A DNA stretch of 64,000 nucleotides from Reinekea thalattae (GCF_008041945.1 NZ_VKAD01000001.1:2170001-2234000); one strand, 5' to 3'; positions 38,436-47,356 are shown, counted from the stretch's first letter. Program-made: numbers and translations. Notes: a model not told the origin generated them from the sequence alone.

Positions 38436-38879
38436 TTAGCTATTATTTTTTAGCGTAATAACAATACCTTCTACAGCAACAATGGTTGCGATATCGCCTT
38501 CGTTTAATGGCTTGGAGTCAGCAGAAAGTTTCGCCTGCCAGGTCGTTCCAGACCAGATAGCTTTACCTTCGCCATTGGCTTCGATTGGCGTGATGACTTT
38601 AGCCGTTTGGCCAAGAACATTATTACCCTTTATACCCTTTGGGTTGGTTTGCCACCGCTTAAGAGGCAGGTATAAAAAGGTCGAAACCAACATTGTCGCA
38701 ATAATGAAAATACTCACCGCAGATAACCAGCTGATATCTGGGATGATCCAGCTAGCCAATGCAGTGATTAATGCTCCAAGGCCGATAAACAGTAGCCAAA
38801 AAATACTCAAGTTAAAGACAACTAACTCAGTAATGATGAGCACACAGGCCGTGACGATAAAAAATAGAAAAGGCAGCAT
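38436..38879 (-). CDS. NfeD family membrane protein
   Basis: 147 residues: two or three membrane spans in the first 75 residues, then a small OB-fold beta-barrel (about 85-145: GKAIWSGTTWQAK, IATIVAVEGIVITLK). It matches NfeD1b/YbbK-partner proteins. Its ATG directly abuts the stop of the SPFH gene, the conserved pairing of NfeD with stomatin-like proteins in membrane microdomains. Confidence 0.92.
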   Translation of the reverse strand: MLPFLFFIVTACVLIITELVVFNLSIFWLLFIGLGALITALASWIIPDISWLSAVSIFIIATMLVSTFLYLPLKRWQTNPKGIKGNNVLGQTAKVITPIEANGEGKAIWSGTTWQAKLSADSKPLNEGDIATIVAVEGIVITLKNNS

Positions 38880-39779
38880 CTAGCGGCTTTCCATGTTTTT
38901 CTTAAGTGAGTCAAAGGCGGTGAATGCTTTACTAACAACGCTCGATACATCCGAGCTGTCCGTTGGGATTAACGTCACGGTGCCTTCTTTAGCTAGATTA
39001 GCGAAAGCATTGATGTACTGTTCAGATAGCTGCTGAGCAACCGCTGAGTCACCACCGTTTTTGATTGCTTCGGCGATGACTGAAATCGATTCAGCACGCG
39101 CTCTTGCTTCAATTAAAACAGCCTCTGCTTCACCCTGAGCACGTAAAATTTTTGCCTGCTTATCACCTTCGGCTTCATTGGTTTGAGCGACTCGGTAACC
39201 TTCAGAGGTGGTTACTGCAACGCGACGTTCACGTTCAGCACCCATTTGTTTTTCCATTTCATCAAGAATAGATGATGGTGGTGAAATATCTTTAACTTCG
39301 TAACGAAGCACCTTGGTACCCCAAGCTTCCGATGCGGCGTCGATAGCTGCGGTGATGTTGCCGTTAATGTGTTCACGAGACTCGAATGTTTCATCAAGTG
39401 ATAGCTTACCGATTTCGGCACGCATACTGGTTTGAGCCAACTGAGTAATGGCAAACTGTAAGTTAGCAACGCCATAGGATGCGCGTTTAGGGTCCATTAC
39501 TTTTAAATAAAGTACGCCGTCAATTCCAAGCGAGACGTTATCTTTTGTAATCGCCTGTTGAGATGGCACATCGATCGCGAATTCTTTTAGCGAGTGCTTG
39601 TAGGCAACACGATCAATAAAAGGTACTAGGATGTGAATACCCGCTTCGATGGTATGAGAGTATTTACCAAGTCGCTGTACGATAAAGGCTTCGTTTTGCG
39701 GCACAATTCTGATCAACCGACTTAAGGTGGTGATAATTAAGATAGCCAAAACAATGGCAATAATGATTCCAAATTCCAT
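38880..39779 (-). CDS. qmcA: SPFH/stomatin family protein (QmcA-like)
   Basis: 299 residues: an N-terminal membrane anchor (about 3-22), the SPFH/band 7 domain with VPQNEAFIVQRLGKYSHTIE and FIDRVAYKHSLKEF, then a charged helical segment rich in Ala/Glu (AEREERRVAV-like, AEGDKQAKILRAQGEAEA). This is the QmcA/YbbK form. It is thought to oligomerise at the membrane and influence FtsH-type proteolysis. First gene of the two-gene unit with nfeD. Confidence 0.93.
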   Translation of the reverse strand: MEFGIIIAIVLAILIITTLSRLIRIVPQNEAFIVQRLGKYSHTIEAGIHILVPFIDRVAYKHSLKEFAIDVPSQQAITKDNVSLGIDGVLYLKVMDPKRASYGVANLQFAITQLAQTSMRAEIGKLSLDETFESREHINGNITAAIDAASEAWGTKVLRYEVKDISPPSSILDEMEKQMGAERERRVAVTTSEGYRVAQTNEAEGDKQAKILRAQGEAEAVLIEARARAESISVIAEAIKNGGDSAVAQQLSEQYINAFANLAKEGTVTLIPTDSSDVSSVVSKAFTAFDSLKKNMESR

Positions 39780-39854
39780 GGGTAGTGTCCTTAGTTTTAA
39801 AGCAGCTTACTTTAGCTGACAGATGGTTTATTTAATAGTCCGCATTCTGGTTGC

Positions 39855-40760
39855 TTAGTGTTCAGAAAATTTATTCTTTAGCCAGCGGTAAAGCTCCAAT
39901 ACGGGACGAGGAACTTTTTCAGCATAGGGCCGAACGATAGAGATAGTATCAGCGAATTCGTTTTGAATGTGCCAATCCGGTAACACTTCAAATAATAGGC
40001 CTTGATTAATGGCTTGCTGCACGCTGAAGTCCGGAAGCATGGCAATGCCTAGATGATTAATGGCGGCGTCACGCATAACTTCACTGTTATTGGCGGCAAA
40101 AATTCCGAGCACTTGCACCGATTCACTGGCATGTGAGTCATGATTGAAAGTCCACACAGGTTCTTGAGTACCGCGCGGATAGTAGATGCAATGGTGCTCT
40201 TCTAGCTGACGAGGCGTTAATGGAATGCCTCGCTTGCTTAGGTAGTTGGGAGAGGCAACCAGCAGCGAACGAGTATTGCAAAGCACGCTGGCGACGGCGG
40301 TTTCTGGAATGGAATCGCTATGACGAATGGCAAGATCAAAACCATCGCTGGCCAGTGAGACAATTTGGTCGGTTGCCACGAGCTGCACTCGGATCTCAGG
40401 GTAGAGTTTTAAAAATTCACTGATCTTCGGTACTAGGTGTTGGCGGCTAAACGCCACTGGAGCGGTAACGCGGACAACGCCGCTGACAGGCCCGTCGCTG
40501 TCGCGAATGGTACGAAAGCTCTGTTCGATATTGGCAAAAGGCTGTTTGAGTTCGCGCACCAACTCTTTGGCGGCGTCGGTTAGCCGTACATTACGAGTGG
40601 TACGTTGCACTAGGGCGACACCGGCAAGCTCTTCTAGCTCTTTAATCTTTAGGCTGACAGCCGATTTGCTCACCTCTAGCCGTTCGGCAGCGCGGGTGAA
40701 GCTCTGCTGTTCTTCTAGCACGGTAAGCCAATGCAGGTGGGTCCATAAATTGGGGGTCAT
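39855..40760 (-). CDS. LysR-family transcriptional regulator
   Basis: 301 residues from the ATG at 40760 (MTPNLWTHLHWL). The winged helix (about 5-65: FTRAAERLEVSKSAVSLKIKELE) and periplasmic-binding-like effector domain are complete. The frame could extend to 40913, but that would add 51 residues unlike LysR N-termini and overlap the divergent tautomerase. It is divergent from the tautomerase gene with a palindromic operator between, so it probably controls that gene. Effector unknown. Confidence 0.9.
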   Translation of the reverse strand: MTPNLWTHLHWLTVLEEQQSFTRAAERLEVSKSAVSLKIKELEELAGVALVQRTTRNVRLTDAAKELVRELKQPFANIEQSFRTIRDSDGPVSGVVRVTAPVAFSRQHLVPKISEFLKLYPEIRVQLVATDQIVSLASDGFDLAIRHSDSIPETAVASVLCNTRSLLVASPNYLSKRGIPLTPRQLEEHHCIYYPRGTQEPVWTFNHDSHASESVQVLGIFAANNSEVMRDAAINHLGIAMLPDFSVQQAINQGLLFEVLPDWHIQNEFADTISIVRPYAEKVPRPVLELYRWLKNKFSEH

Positions 40761-40787
40761 AAGGCTTTGTGACCTAATAGTTGTTAG

Positions 40788-40809
40788 ATTGTTTAATATT
40801 ATAAACAAT
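40788..40809. promoter_or_regulatory. Palindromic operator between LysR and tautomerase genes
   Basis: ATTGTTTA-N6-TAAACAAT is a perfect 8-bp dyad in the 146-base divergent region. Its size and AT-rich T-N11-A character fit a LysR-type site. Confidence 0.65.
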
Positions 40810-40906
40810 AAGTTTTGTAACGGCGCTTTTTGTTTAGCTAATTCGTTGCCAAAATGCTTTTTAACCGATAAAAAACTTAATCCACCGAAAAATGAGGAAA
40901 TACACC

Positions 40907-41296
40907 ATGCCACTTATGCAATTTGATGTAATTGAAGGACGCAGCGAAGCTGAAATGAAAGCGATTTTGGATGTTACGCATCAGGCCGTTTTGGATGTGT
41001 TTAAAGTACCTGAGCGCGATCGTTACCAGATCGTTTATGAGCACAAGCCTGCCAATATGATTTTTGAAGATACTGGCCTAGGTTTTGAGCGCACTAAAGA
41101 TTTAATTATGCTGCGTATTTTTACCAGCCCAAGAGCCGAAGAACAGAAGCTAGAGTTTATGAAAACCTTGGCCGAAGAGTTAGAGCAAAAATGCGGTGTT
41201 AAAGGCACAGATTTAATGATGTCGTTCTTTACTAACACTCGTCATGATTGGAGCTTTGCTCACGGTGAAGCGCAATACTTTACCGGCGCTCTATAG
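40907..41296 (+). CDS. Tautomerase family protein
   Basis: 129 residues from the ATG at 40907. After Met removal it begins Pro-Leu-Met, giving the N-terminal catalytic proline of the 4-oxalocrotonate tautomerase superfamily. The length fits the larger tautomerase_2 (PF14552) type. GAGGAAA is seven bases upstream; an ATG at 40892 overlaps it and would bury Pro1, so it is rejected. Substrate is unknown; relatives act on small keto-enol compounds. Divergent from a LysR gene. Confidence 0.88.
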   Translation: MPLMQFDVIEGRSEAEMKAILDVTHQAVLDVFKVPERDRYQIVYEHKPANMIFEDTGLGFERTKDLIMLRIFTSPRAEEQKLEFMKTLAEELEQKCGVKGTDLMMSFFTNTRHDWSFAHGEAQYFTGAL

Positions 41297-41311
41297 TTTT
41301 TAGTAGAGTGG

Positions 41312-41359
41312 TTAGACTAGCTGGCCAGAGCATGATTGCACTGGTCAGCTAAGGTCTAA
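41312..41359. repeat. Long imperfect hairpin after the tautomerase gene
   Basis: TTAGAC-TAGCTGgCCAG (41312-41328) pairs with CTGGtCAGCTA-AGGTCTAA (41341-41359): about 17 paired bases with a two-base bulge and one mismatch, 12-base loop. It has no T run. It may terminate or stabilise transcripts from both sides. Confidence 0.6.
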
Positions 41360-41400
41360 ATATTGACAGTTTAACAACCTTACAGTTTAGTCTGCTTAAG

Positions 41401-42429
41401 TTAGGATTTCTTTTTTTCTAATAGGGCTTGGTTGTTGTCGACCATTTCTTGAATTTGTTGGGTTGCTTCTTGGGTTTGATTTGCTAGCTGTTTGACTTCG
41501 TTAGCAACCACGGCAAAACCTCGACCAACTTCACCAGCGCGGGCAGCTTCAATGGCAGCATTTAATGCTAGCAAGTTGGTGTTACCAGAAATTTTGGTGA
41601 TCACCTCAACGATTTGTGAAATTTGTTTGTAGTTAGTTTGCAGCTGCAAAAACTCTTTTTTCTCTGCTTCTTCAGCGGCTTTTTCGGCGGCGATGTTTCG
41701 GGCTCCGCCAACAACTCTTAATAGCGTGCCGTCTTCATCGCGTAAGCAAGCGCCGCATTCTCTAAACCAAATGTAGTCACCGTTTTTATGTTTCATTCGA
41801 TAGTTTGTAACGTATTGAAAATTTGGGTCAGTGCTTTCCATTAATTCATTAAAGGCTGCCATCGTCGCGTCTAAGTCGTCTGGGTGAGCAACGGCAAAAT
41901 AACTGTCCCAGCCGTCGGGAAATTCCTCTTTGCTATAGCCGATGAGCTCTCTAAATTTATCCGACCAAGTAATAACACTTTGCTCACTGTCAGGGTCGCC
42001 ATCGGCAACTTTTAAATCCCAATAGCCTTCGGAAATTACTGCCTGTGCTAATTGCCATGCCGCTTGATTTTGTAACGTATGTTCTAGCTCTGTTTCTAAT
42101 TCCGCGTATTCACTTTGTTGTTTTAAGTGCAGCTCATTTAACTGATTGAATTGTTGTTGGCTTTGCGTCAGCTGTTCGGTTAGCTGACTGAGTTGATTTT
42201 CTAACTGCTGATTTGTCGCCTGACTTTGTTCCAGATCGGACTTTAATTCTGCCATCTGACTACGGCAATGACTCAATCGGTTAAATAGTTTTTGCGAAAG
42301 CCGAAAGTGTGGCTCACTACTTTTAATTGTCGGTTCATCTAGCGGAGCTTGAGGGTTATCGAACTCAATGGTATCGATAAAGCTGTTCAGTTCCTGAATG
42401 ACTTTGTTAGACGAGCGCAAAAAAGACAT
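41401..42429 (-). CDS. PAS-domain soluble mini-chemoreceptor
   Basis: 342 residues with no membrane span. A Gln/Leu-rich coiled coil (about 55-120) leads to a PAS domain (about 130-250: [20 protein letters not shown], then a PAC segment [16 protein letters not shown]). It ends in a very short methyl-accepting signalling tip (about 270-335: [20 protein letters not shown]). Only the tip of the receptor hairpin remains, so it may bind CheA/CheW without full adaptation sites. It probably senses a cytoplasmic redox or energy signal through PAS. The last residues are KKKS. Confidence 0.85.
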   Translation of the reverse strand: MSFLRSSNKVIQELNSFIDTIEFDNPQAPLDEPTIKSSEPHFRLSQKLFNRLSHCRSQMAELKSDLEQSQATNQQLENQLSQLTEQLTQSQQQFNQLNELHLKQQSEYAELETELEHTLQNQAAWQLAQAVISEGYWDLKVADGDPDSEQSVITWSDKFRELIGYSKEEFPDGWDSYFAVAHPDDLDATMAAFNELMESTDPNFQYVTNYRMKHKNGDYIWFRECGACLRDEDGTLLRVVGGARNIAAEKAAEEAEKKEFLQLQTNYKQISQIVEVITKISGNTNLLALNAAIEAARAGEVGRGFAVVANEVKQLANQTQEATQQIQEMVDNNQALLEKKKS

Positions 42430-43046
42430 ATTCCACCTACCTGTTTATAACGCACCAAGCTCGAAGTATGGAGTTTGATGACAGACGTTTTTCACTGGAG
42501 CTAATGAAATGACTGCTGAGTATTTTCTGGTCGCTGATCGTTCTAAGCGAGATAACTCTGTTGTTAAGCAAATATCGCACCTAGCATGGTTGCAAAGGCA
42601 CGGTTAGCCATTGGCTGAGTTATTTAATTGATCAACTTTTAAGCTATCGGCCAGTTGTCGTGCAACCATAGCCTTAAGTTTAATTTTTTAATCTTGGCTC
42701 GCCTTGTTGCTATTGCAGCTTATGAATTCATTGCTTATTGAGCTGTCGACAGCACTTTTTCGCCCCGCCTTTATTGTCAGCTTGCACCAAATAGGTGATT
42801 CCATTTGTGCATTTAAGAATGCTCTGCGCTTGTTTTTATTGTGTTGTTGGCGACTCGAAAGCTAAGGATTATTTGAAGATAATGTGAAGTTTTAGTGCAG
42901 TATTAAACGGGCTGTTTTTGCAGCGTCGGTAGTATGCTGCTTGCCAAGGCAGACAAAATAAGTGTGCTTGATGGGCGTCTTTACGTCGGTATTCAACTAG
43001 ATTGAGATATGTTCCAATTTACAGACGACCGATGGAGAAGCAAACC
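42430..43046. other. Long intergenic region before the YHYH gene
   Basis: About 617 bases between the divergent PAS-receptor gene and the YHYH lipoprotein gene. I see no terminator or strong promoter. A 32-codon frame at 42509-42607 on the plus strand has a GGAG eight bases upstream (start MTAEYFLVADRS), but it matches nothing and could be chance. Confidence 0.5.
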
Positions 43047-44024
43047 GTGAAACCTATTATGAAACTGGCTCAGAACCTCGTCTATATTGTTATCTCATTA
43101 GGGTTTGTTGCTTGCCAAGCAACAGAAGAAACGGCAATGAATGTTGATTCATCTAAGGTCGTTGGTATCGACATTAGTTTATTTGCTGACGGCGCGTTTT
43201 TAAAAGAACCTGAAATTGTTGACTGCGAAACCGCTGCGGGTACGCAAACAAGTTGCTATTTATTAACGACAGCAGGTGCACCCGGCATGCGCCAACCAGG
43301 CCCTTTTTGTCCGCGTACTATTGACGATGATGCCGACCAAGGCGGGGTTTGGTTCAGTAAAGAAGGTGCTGGTGATCTGGTCGATATTGATGGCTATTTT
43401 ATCAAAAACTTAAGTGTTTACTACGATGACGAAAATTGGGCGCTTTACGATTTAGAGACTGGCAAAGTCCGCTATACCGCAACAAAGGCAGCGTGTTTAG
43501 GTGCGGCTAAGCCGGACGTAGAAGAACAATATAAGCAAAATTGTATCGAATGTTTGATGTCTTATTTGGATGATGACTTTACTCGTACTTATCTTATTCC
43601 AGTGACACCCATCGCAGCGCAGCAAAATGGTCGAGTGCGCACCGTCGGTATTGCTTTAGATGGTGCTGAGTTATCAGGCTCTGCACCTGTCGGTGCAATT
43701 TTAGGTGCCTATACCATTGCTGCATTCGATGACTGTGGTGGTCACATTAATGTGCATCAAGGTTACCATTACCATGCTGCCGCAGGCTGTGCCACTGTTG
43801 ATGTTTCGGATGATGGTTATGCACCGTTGATTGGTTATGCCGCAGACGGTTATGCAATCTATGGCATGCTCGATGCCGCTGGTAATGAAGCCGAAAGCTT
43901 AGATGAATGCCGCGGTATAACCGATGCGGTTCGTGGCTATCATTATCGTGCAGCAAGCCCAAGTGAGAATCTGTTTATTGGATGTTTGCATGGTGAAACA
44001 GTGCGACCAGCGAGGCCTAATTAA
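43047..44024 (+). CDS. YHYH-domain lipoprotein
   Basis: 325 residues from GTG 43047. The signal peptide ends in a lipobox FVAC (Cys23). The body contains the YHYH signatures GYHYHAAAGC and, later, GYHYRAASP, plus several Cys pairs (CETAAGTQTSCY, CIECLMSYL) and Asp/Gly-rich turns (DDDADQGG). YHYH proteins are secreted or surface proteins common in marine bacteria; function unknown. The frame opens at TTG 43002, but GGAGAAG six bases before GTG 43047 decides the start. Its stop overlaps the next start (TAATG), so the two are coupled. Confidence 0.8.
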   Translation: MKPIMKLAQNLVYIVISLGFVACQATEETAMNVDSSKVVGIDISLFADGAFLKEPEIVDCETAAGTQTSCYLLTTAGAPGMRQPGPFCPRTIDDDADQGGVWFSKEGAGDLVDIDGYFIKNLSVYYDDENWALYDLETGKVRYTATKAACLGAAKPDVEEQYKQNCIECLMSYLDDDFTRTYLIPVTPIAAQQNGRVRTVGIALDGAELSGSAPVGAILGAYTIAAFDDCGGHINVHQGYHYHAAAGCATVDVSDDGYAPLIGYAADGYAIYGMLDAAGNEAESLDECRGITDAVRGYHYRAASPSENLFIGCLHGETVRPARPN

Positions 44025-44323
44025 TGGCGATACTGTTGAATAAAAAAGCCAGCTTGCGATATGTTTTTTTCATCCTTATCGGATGTATTAGTCGCCAAGC
44101 AGTGGCTCACGGTGGCCCACTTAATGAGCAGGCCGTGCAGGCCTGTATTGCCAAAACAGTTTCTGAAAATTGCCAATATCAAGGGCATCATAACGACCTA
44201 TACATAGGTACTTGCCAGTATTTAACTGAGCAGTCGCTGATGTGCGTGCGCAATAAACCGATTCAGACCATTGCACCAGAGACATCGACGGAGCCAGAAG
44301 GCGAGCACGCCGAAGCGCACTAG
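44024..44323 (+). CDS. Small secreted Cys-containing partner of the YHYH protein
   Basis: 99 residues: signal peptide ending near AVAHGG, then a short domain with the pattern C-x4-SEN-C-x-YQG, GTCQYL and SLMCV: four cysteines likely in two disulfides. The tail is acidic (EPEGEHAEAH). The start overlaps the YHYH stop by one base, so synthesis is coupled. I have seen small four-Cys proteins of this type beside YHYH genes, but know no function. Confidence 0.7.
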   Translation: MAILLNKKASLRYVFFILIGCISRQAVAHGGPLNEQAVQACIAKTVSENCQYQGHHNDLYIGTCQYLTEQSLMCVRNKPIQTIAPETSTEPEGEHAEAH

Positions 44324-44339
44324 CCTTGCTGTTTTTACC

Positions 44340-45662
44340 TTAAGCTGTCTTGTTAAACGCCTCTTCCATTGCCGTCATGAGCCGATCGATTTCTGCTTTC
44401 TCACTAATGAATGGTAAACCTAGTTGAATGGTGTCGCCGCCAAAGCGAACATAAAATCCCATCTCCCAAAGTTTTAACGCAATCTCAGTTGGTCGAATGG
44501 TTGCATCGCCATTACGGTGAGCAACTGAAATACCAGCGGCCAAACCAAAGTTACGAATATCAAGGATATGCTGGCAACCTTTTAAGCCGTGTACGGCTTC
44601 TTCAAAGTAGGGTGAGAGTTCAGCAACGCGAGGAATGATTTTGTCTTGCTCTAGGATATCCAATGTTGCTAATGCAGCAGCGCAAGCAACAGGGTGACCA
44701 GAGTAAGTGTAACCGTGTGGCAGCTCAACATTCTGCTCAGCGCCGCCAGCGTTCATGAAAGTTTGGTAGATTTCATCTTGTGCTAACACTGCGCCCATCG
44801 GCACGGTGCCGTTGGTAATTTGTTTCGCCATGCAAATCATATCGGGCGTGACGCCGAAAACATCGGCACCAAAGTAGCCGCCAGCACGGCCTAAACCGGT
44901 AATGACTTCATCGAAAATTAATAGGATGTTGTGCTGCTTACAAATATTGGCCAAGCGTTTTAGATAACCCTTCGGTGGAATAATCACGCCCGCAGAACCA
45001 GAAAATGGTTCAACAATGACCGCCGCAATATTTGAAGCGTCGTGCAGTGCGATCATTTCAAGCAACTCGTCGGCTAGTTCAGCACCGGTTTCAGATTGGC
45101 CTTTGGTAAATTCATGGCCCGGCTGTAAGGTGTGCTTTAGATGGTCGGATTCAATCGCCTGACCCCATAGTTTACGGTTGCCGCCAATACCGCCCCAGCT
45201 AATGCCGCCCCAGCTGGCACCGTGGTAGCCCTTGGCGCGGCCGATAATTCGAGTCTTAGTCGGCTCGCCTTTTTGTCGCCAATAGGCGCGGGCAATTTTG
45301 GTTGCTGTATCGGTTGCTTCAGAGCCTGAATTGGTAAAAAACACACGGTTAAGGTCTCCCGGTGCTAAATCTGCAAGTCGCTCGGCCAACGCAAAGGCTT
45401 TTGGGTGACCAAACTGAAACGCCGGTGCGTAATCCAAGTCGAGCAGTTGCTGGCCGACGGCATCAGAAATTTGTTTGTGACTGTGGCCAATGCCGCAAGT
45501 CCATAATCCAGATAAGCCATCAAAAATTTTACGACCTCTGTCGTCAATGTAATAAGCGCCTTCTGCACCAGTGATGATGCGCGGGTCGGCTTTAAAGGCG
45601 CGATTAGAGGTATATGGCATCCAAAAGGCATCAAGCCCTTTTTGTGTTACTTGCTGGCTCAT
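44340..45662 (-). CDS. Beta-alanine/omega-amino acid--pyruvate aminotransferase
   Basis: Class III PLP aminotransferase of 440 residues. PLP Lys280 (MAKQITNG), Asp251 (FDEVITGLGR) and the NSGSEATDTA phosphate site are intact. The N-terminus FWMPYTSNR, SGLWTCGIGH and the whole order match the Pseudomonas beta-alanine:pyruvate (omega-APT) enzyme closely. It would make malonate semialdehyde from beta-alanine, and may take other omega-amines. A LysR gene is divergent and probably regulates it. Confidence 0.9.
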   Translation of the reverse strand: MSQQVTQKGLDAFWMPYTSNRAFKADPRIITGAEGAYYIDDRGRKIFDGLSGLWTCGIGHSHKQISDAVGQQLLDLDYAPAFQFGHPKAFALAERLADLAPGDLNRVFFTNSGSEATDTATKIARAYWRQKGEPTKTRIIGRAKGYHGASWGGISWGGIGGNRKLWGQAIESDHLKHTLQPGHEFTKGQSETGAELADELLEMIALHDASNIAAVIVEPFSGSAGVIIPPKGYLKRLANICKQHNILLIFDEVITGLGRAGGYFGADVFGVTPDMICMAKQITNGTVPMGAVLAQDEIYQTFMNAGGAEQNVELPHGYTYSGHPVACAAALATLDILEQDKIIPRVAELSPYFEEAVHGLKGCQHILDIRNFGLAAGISVAHRNGDATIRPTEIALKLWEMGFYVRFGGDTIQLGLPFISEKAEIDRLMTAMEEAFNKTA

Positions 45663-45740
45663 GAAGAAACTCCTAAAACGTTGTCAGCTGATCGAAAATA
45701 CACTCAATTAGGCAAGCACTTTAGGTATTTTCATTAGTTT

Positions 45741-45758
45741 GATAAATTACAATCTATC
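45741..45758. promoter_or_regulatory. Possible LysR operator upstream of the aminotransferase
   Basis: GATA-N10-TATC, flanked by TTT and GAAA, is a weak dyad in the 115-base divergent region. Only four bases per arm match exactly, so this is tentative. Confidence 0.35.
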
Positions 45759-45777
45759 GAAATAAACGTTGAGGTTT

Positions 45778-46704
45778 ATGAAACTAATGAAGGCACTCTT
45801 AGGACAGCTCTCAGATACCGATATCAGGCTATTACGTGTGTTTATGGTGGTGGCCGAAAGCGGCGGCTTATCGGCAGCCGAAATGGAATTGAACATTGGC
45901 CGCTCGACCATTAGTCGTCATTTAAAAGACTTAGAAACTCGCCTAGGTTTGGTGTTGTGCCGTCGCGGTCGTTCTGGGTTTTCATTAACCGCAGAAGGTG
46001 AACAGATTTACGATTCTGCGCGCCGGTTATTGCTCTCGATTGAGGATTTCCGCCATGAAATTAATGATTTACACCAGAGCTTAAAAGGCCACCTGGTGCT
46101 TGCTATGTTCGACACCACCGTTACCAATCCAGCTTGCCAAGTGCATGAAGCCATTGCGCACTACTCGCAGGTAGCGCCAGATGTCGCCATTGATATCCAC
46201 GTTGTGCCGATTAACGATATTGAAAAGGGCGTTATCGAAGGTAAGTATCATGTGGGAATTATTCCGCCTCACCGCCGTTCTTCTAGTCTCGACTATCAAC
46301 CGCTTTTTGGTGAGCAGATGTATATGTACTGCAGTCAGGGCCATGCTTTGTTTGGCCGAAAAGGCCCGATTTCTACCCAAGAAATCATGTCGCAAAACTA
46401 TGCTGGGCTGACCTTTAGTAGCCCAAATATGGAGCGAGGCCGTGAACTCGGCTTGGTGAATAAATCGGCAGCGAGTAACCAAGAAGGCATTGCAACCCTA
46501 ATACAGTCTGGTTGTTATATTGGTTTCTTACCGGATCATTACGCCGCCATTCTCGAAGCAAAAGGGCGTATCCAAAAGCTAGATAATCCAGACTTTAGTT
46601 ATTATTGTGAATTTACCGCCATTACTCGTAAGTCGCCTCAGCCGACGCGTATTGTAAAAACCTTTTTGCAGGCGTTGGAGCAAACTAAGTTAGCATCAGA
46701 GTAG
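45778..46704 (+). CDS. LysR-family regulator of the aminotransferase
   Basis: About 308 residues. The winged helix (about 17-75: GGLSAAEMELNIGRSTISRHL) and effector domain are complete. Divergent from the omega-amino acid aminotransferase gene, the classical LysR-target layout. The frame opens at TTG 45769; ATGs follow at 45778 and 45787. GAGG at 45771-45774 is close to 45778, so either ATG may be the true start. Confidence 0.88.
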   Translation: MKLMKALLGQLSDTDIRLLRVFMVVAESGGLSAAEMELNIGRSTISRHLKDLETRLGLVLCRRGRSGFSLTAEGEQIYDSARRLLLSIEDFRHEINDLHQSLKGHLVLAMFDTTVTNPACQVHEAIAHYSQVAPDVAIDIHVVPINDIEKGVIEGKYHVGIIPPHRRSSSLDYQPLFGEQMYMYCSQGHALFGRKGPISTQEIMSQNYAGLTFSSPNMERGRELGLVNKSAASNQEGIATLIQSGCYIGFLPDHYAAILEAKGRIQKLDNPDFSYYCEFTAITRKSPQPTRIVKTFLQALEQTKLASE

Positions 46705-46834
46705 GTCGAAAAATGAGTAGATTAAAGAGCGCCGATTAACTATCGCAGTTCTAACTCGAACCCGCTATGATTTGCTGGCTGATAAACCATAAAACAGTTA
46801 ATACCGTTATAAATTAAATAAAAAGGTGAGTTAC

Positions 46835-47272
46835 ATGGATAAGAAACAGTTAGCACAAGACGCCATTGCCTTAGTTGCGCCTGCAATCGAAAATTTATTC
46901 AATACTGGCAAGCGAAACCTGTGTCATATCGTCGTCATGAACCCAGAATATATGCCGTGGGAAAAAGACTTCGACGACGCCATTCTCTTAGAATATTCGT
47001 TTGGCAACCCGAGTGAATGGGAGCTCGATTTTGTCGGCATGGCAAAAGCCAAAGCGTTGCAGTCGTGGCGCCATCGTGTGCCGAATGCCCAACTTCAACA
47101 TACACATCCAGCCTCGTTGCGAGAAGATGACCTTAAGTTTTATGGCTCTTACGTTTATGGCGACATCGTGGTTTCGTGCAGTGGCTTAGAACAACATTTC
47201 GATGTGTTGATCAGCTCTTGGGTTGCACACGCGATGGAACAACTCGCTATTCATGATAGAGAAACATCATAA
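46835..47272 (+). CDS. Hypothetical protein, possibly GlcG/HbpS-like
   Basis: 145 residues from the ATG at 46835, after an AAAGGTGAG ribosome site. The order of a leading helix (QLAQDAIALVAPAIEN), a strand with HIVVM, a central VGMAKAKALQSWRH helix and a last strand/helix pair (GDIVVSCSGLEQHFDVL, VAHAMEQLA) recalls the GlcG/HbpS haem-degrading-like family. The typical GGxLVA stretch is missing, so I only suggest the fold. No helpful neighbours. Confidence 0.55.
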   Translation: MDKKQLAQDAIALVAPAIENLFNTGKRNLCHIVVMNPEYMPWEKDFDDAILLEYSFGNPSEWELDFVGMAKAKALQSWRHRVPNAQLQHTHPASLREDDLKFYGSYVYGDIVVSCSGLEQHFDVLISSWVAHAMEQLAIHDRETS

Positions 47273-47327
47273 CTAACATAGCAATAACTAAGCTTGATGA
47301 TCCTTTTGTATGACGGATCAGAGCGAT

Positions 47328-47356
47328 AAAAAAAGCCGAGCATTGCTCGGCTTTTT
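47328..47356. terminator. Bidirectional terminator
   Basis: AAAAAGCCGAGC / GCTCGGCTTTTT with an ATT loop: a perfect 12-bp stem with T runs on both strands, between convergent genes. Its core is the same as the fba terminator at 1143-1168. Confidence 0.92.

Noticed and set aside
40761-40913. N-terminal extension of the LysR gene
   Set aside because: Would add 51 residues unlike LysR proteins, cover the operator and overlap the divergent tautomerase start.
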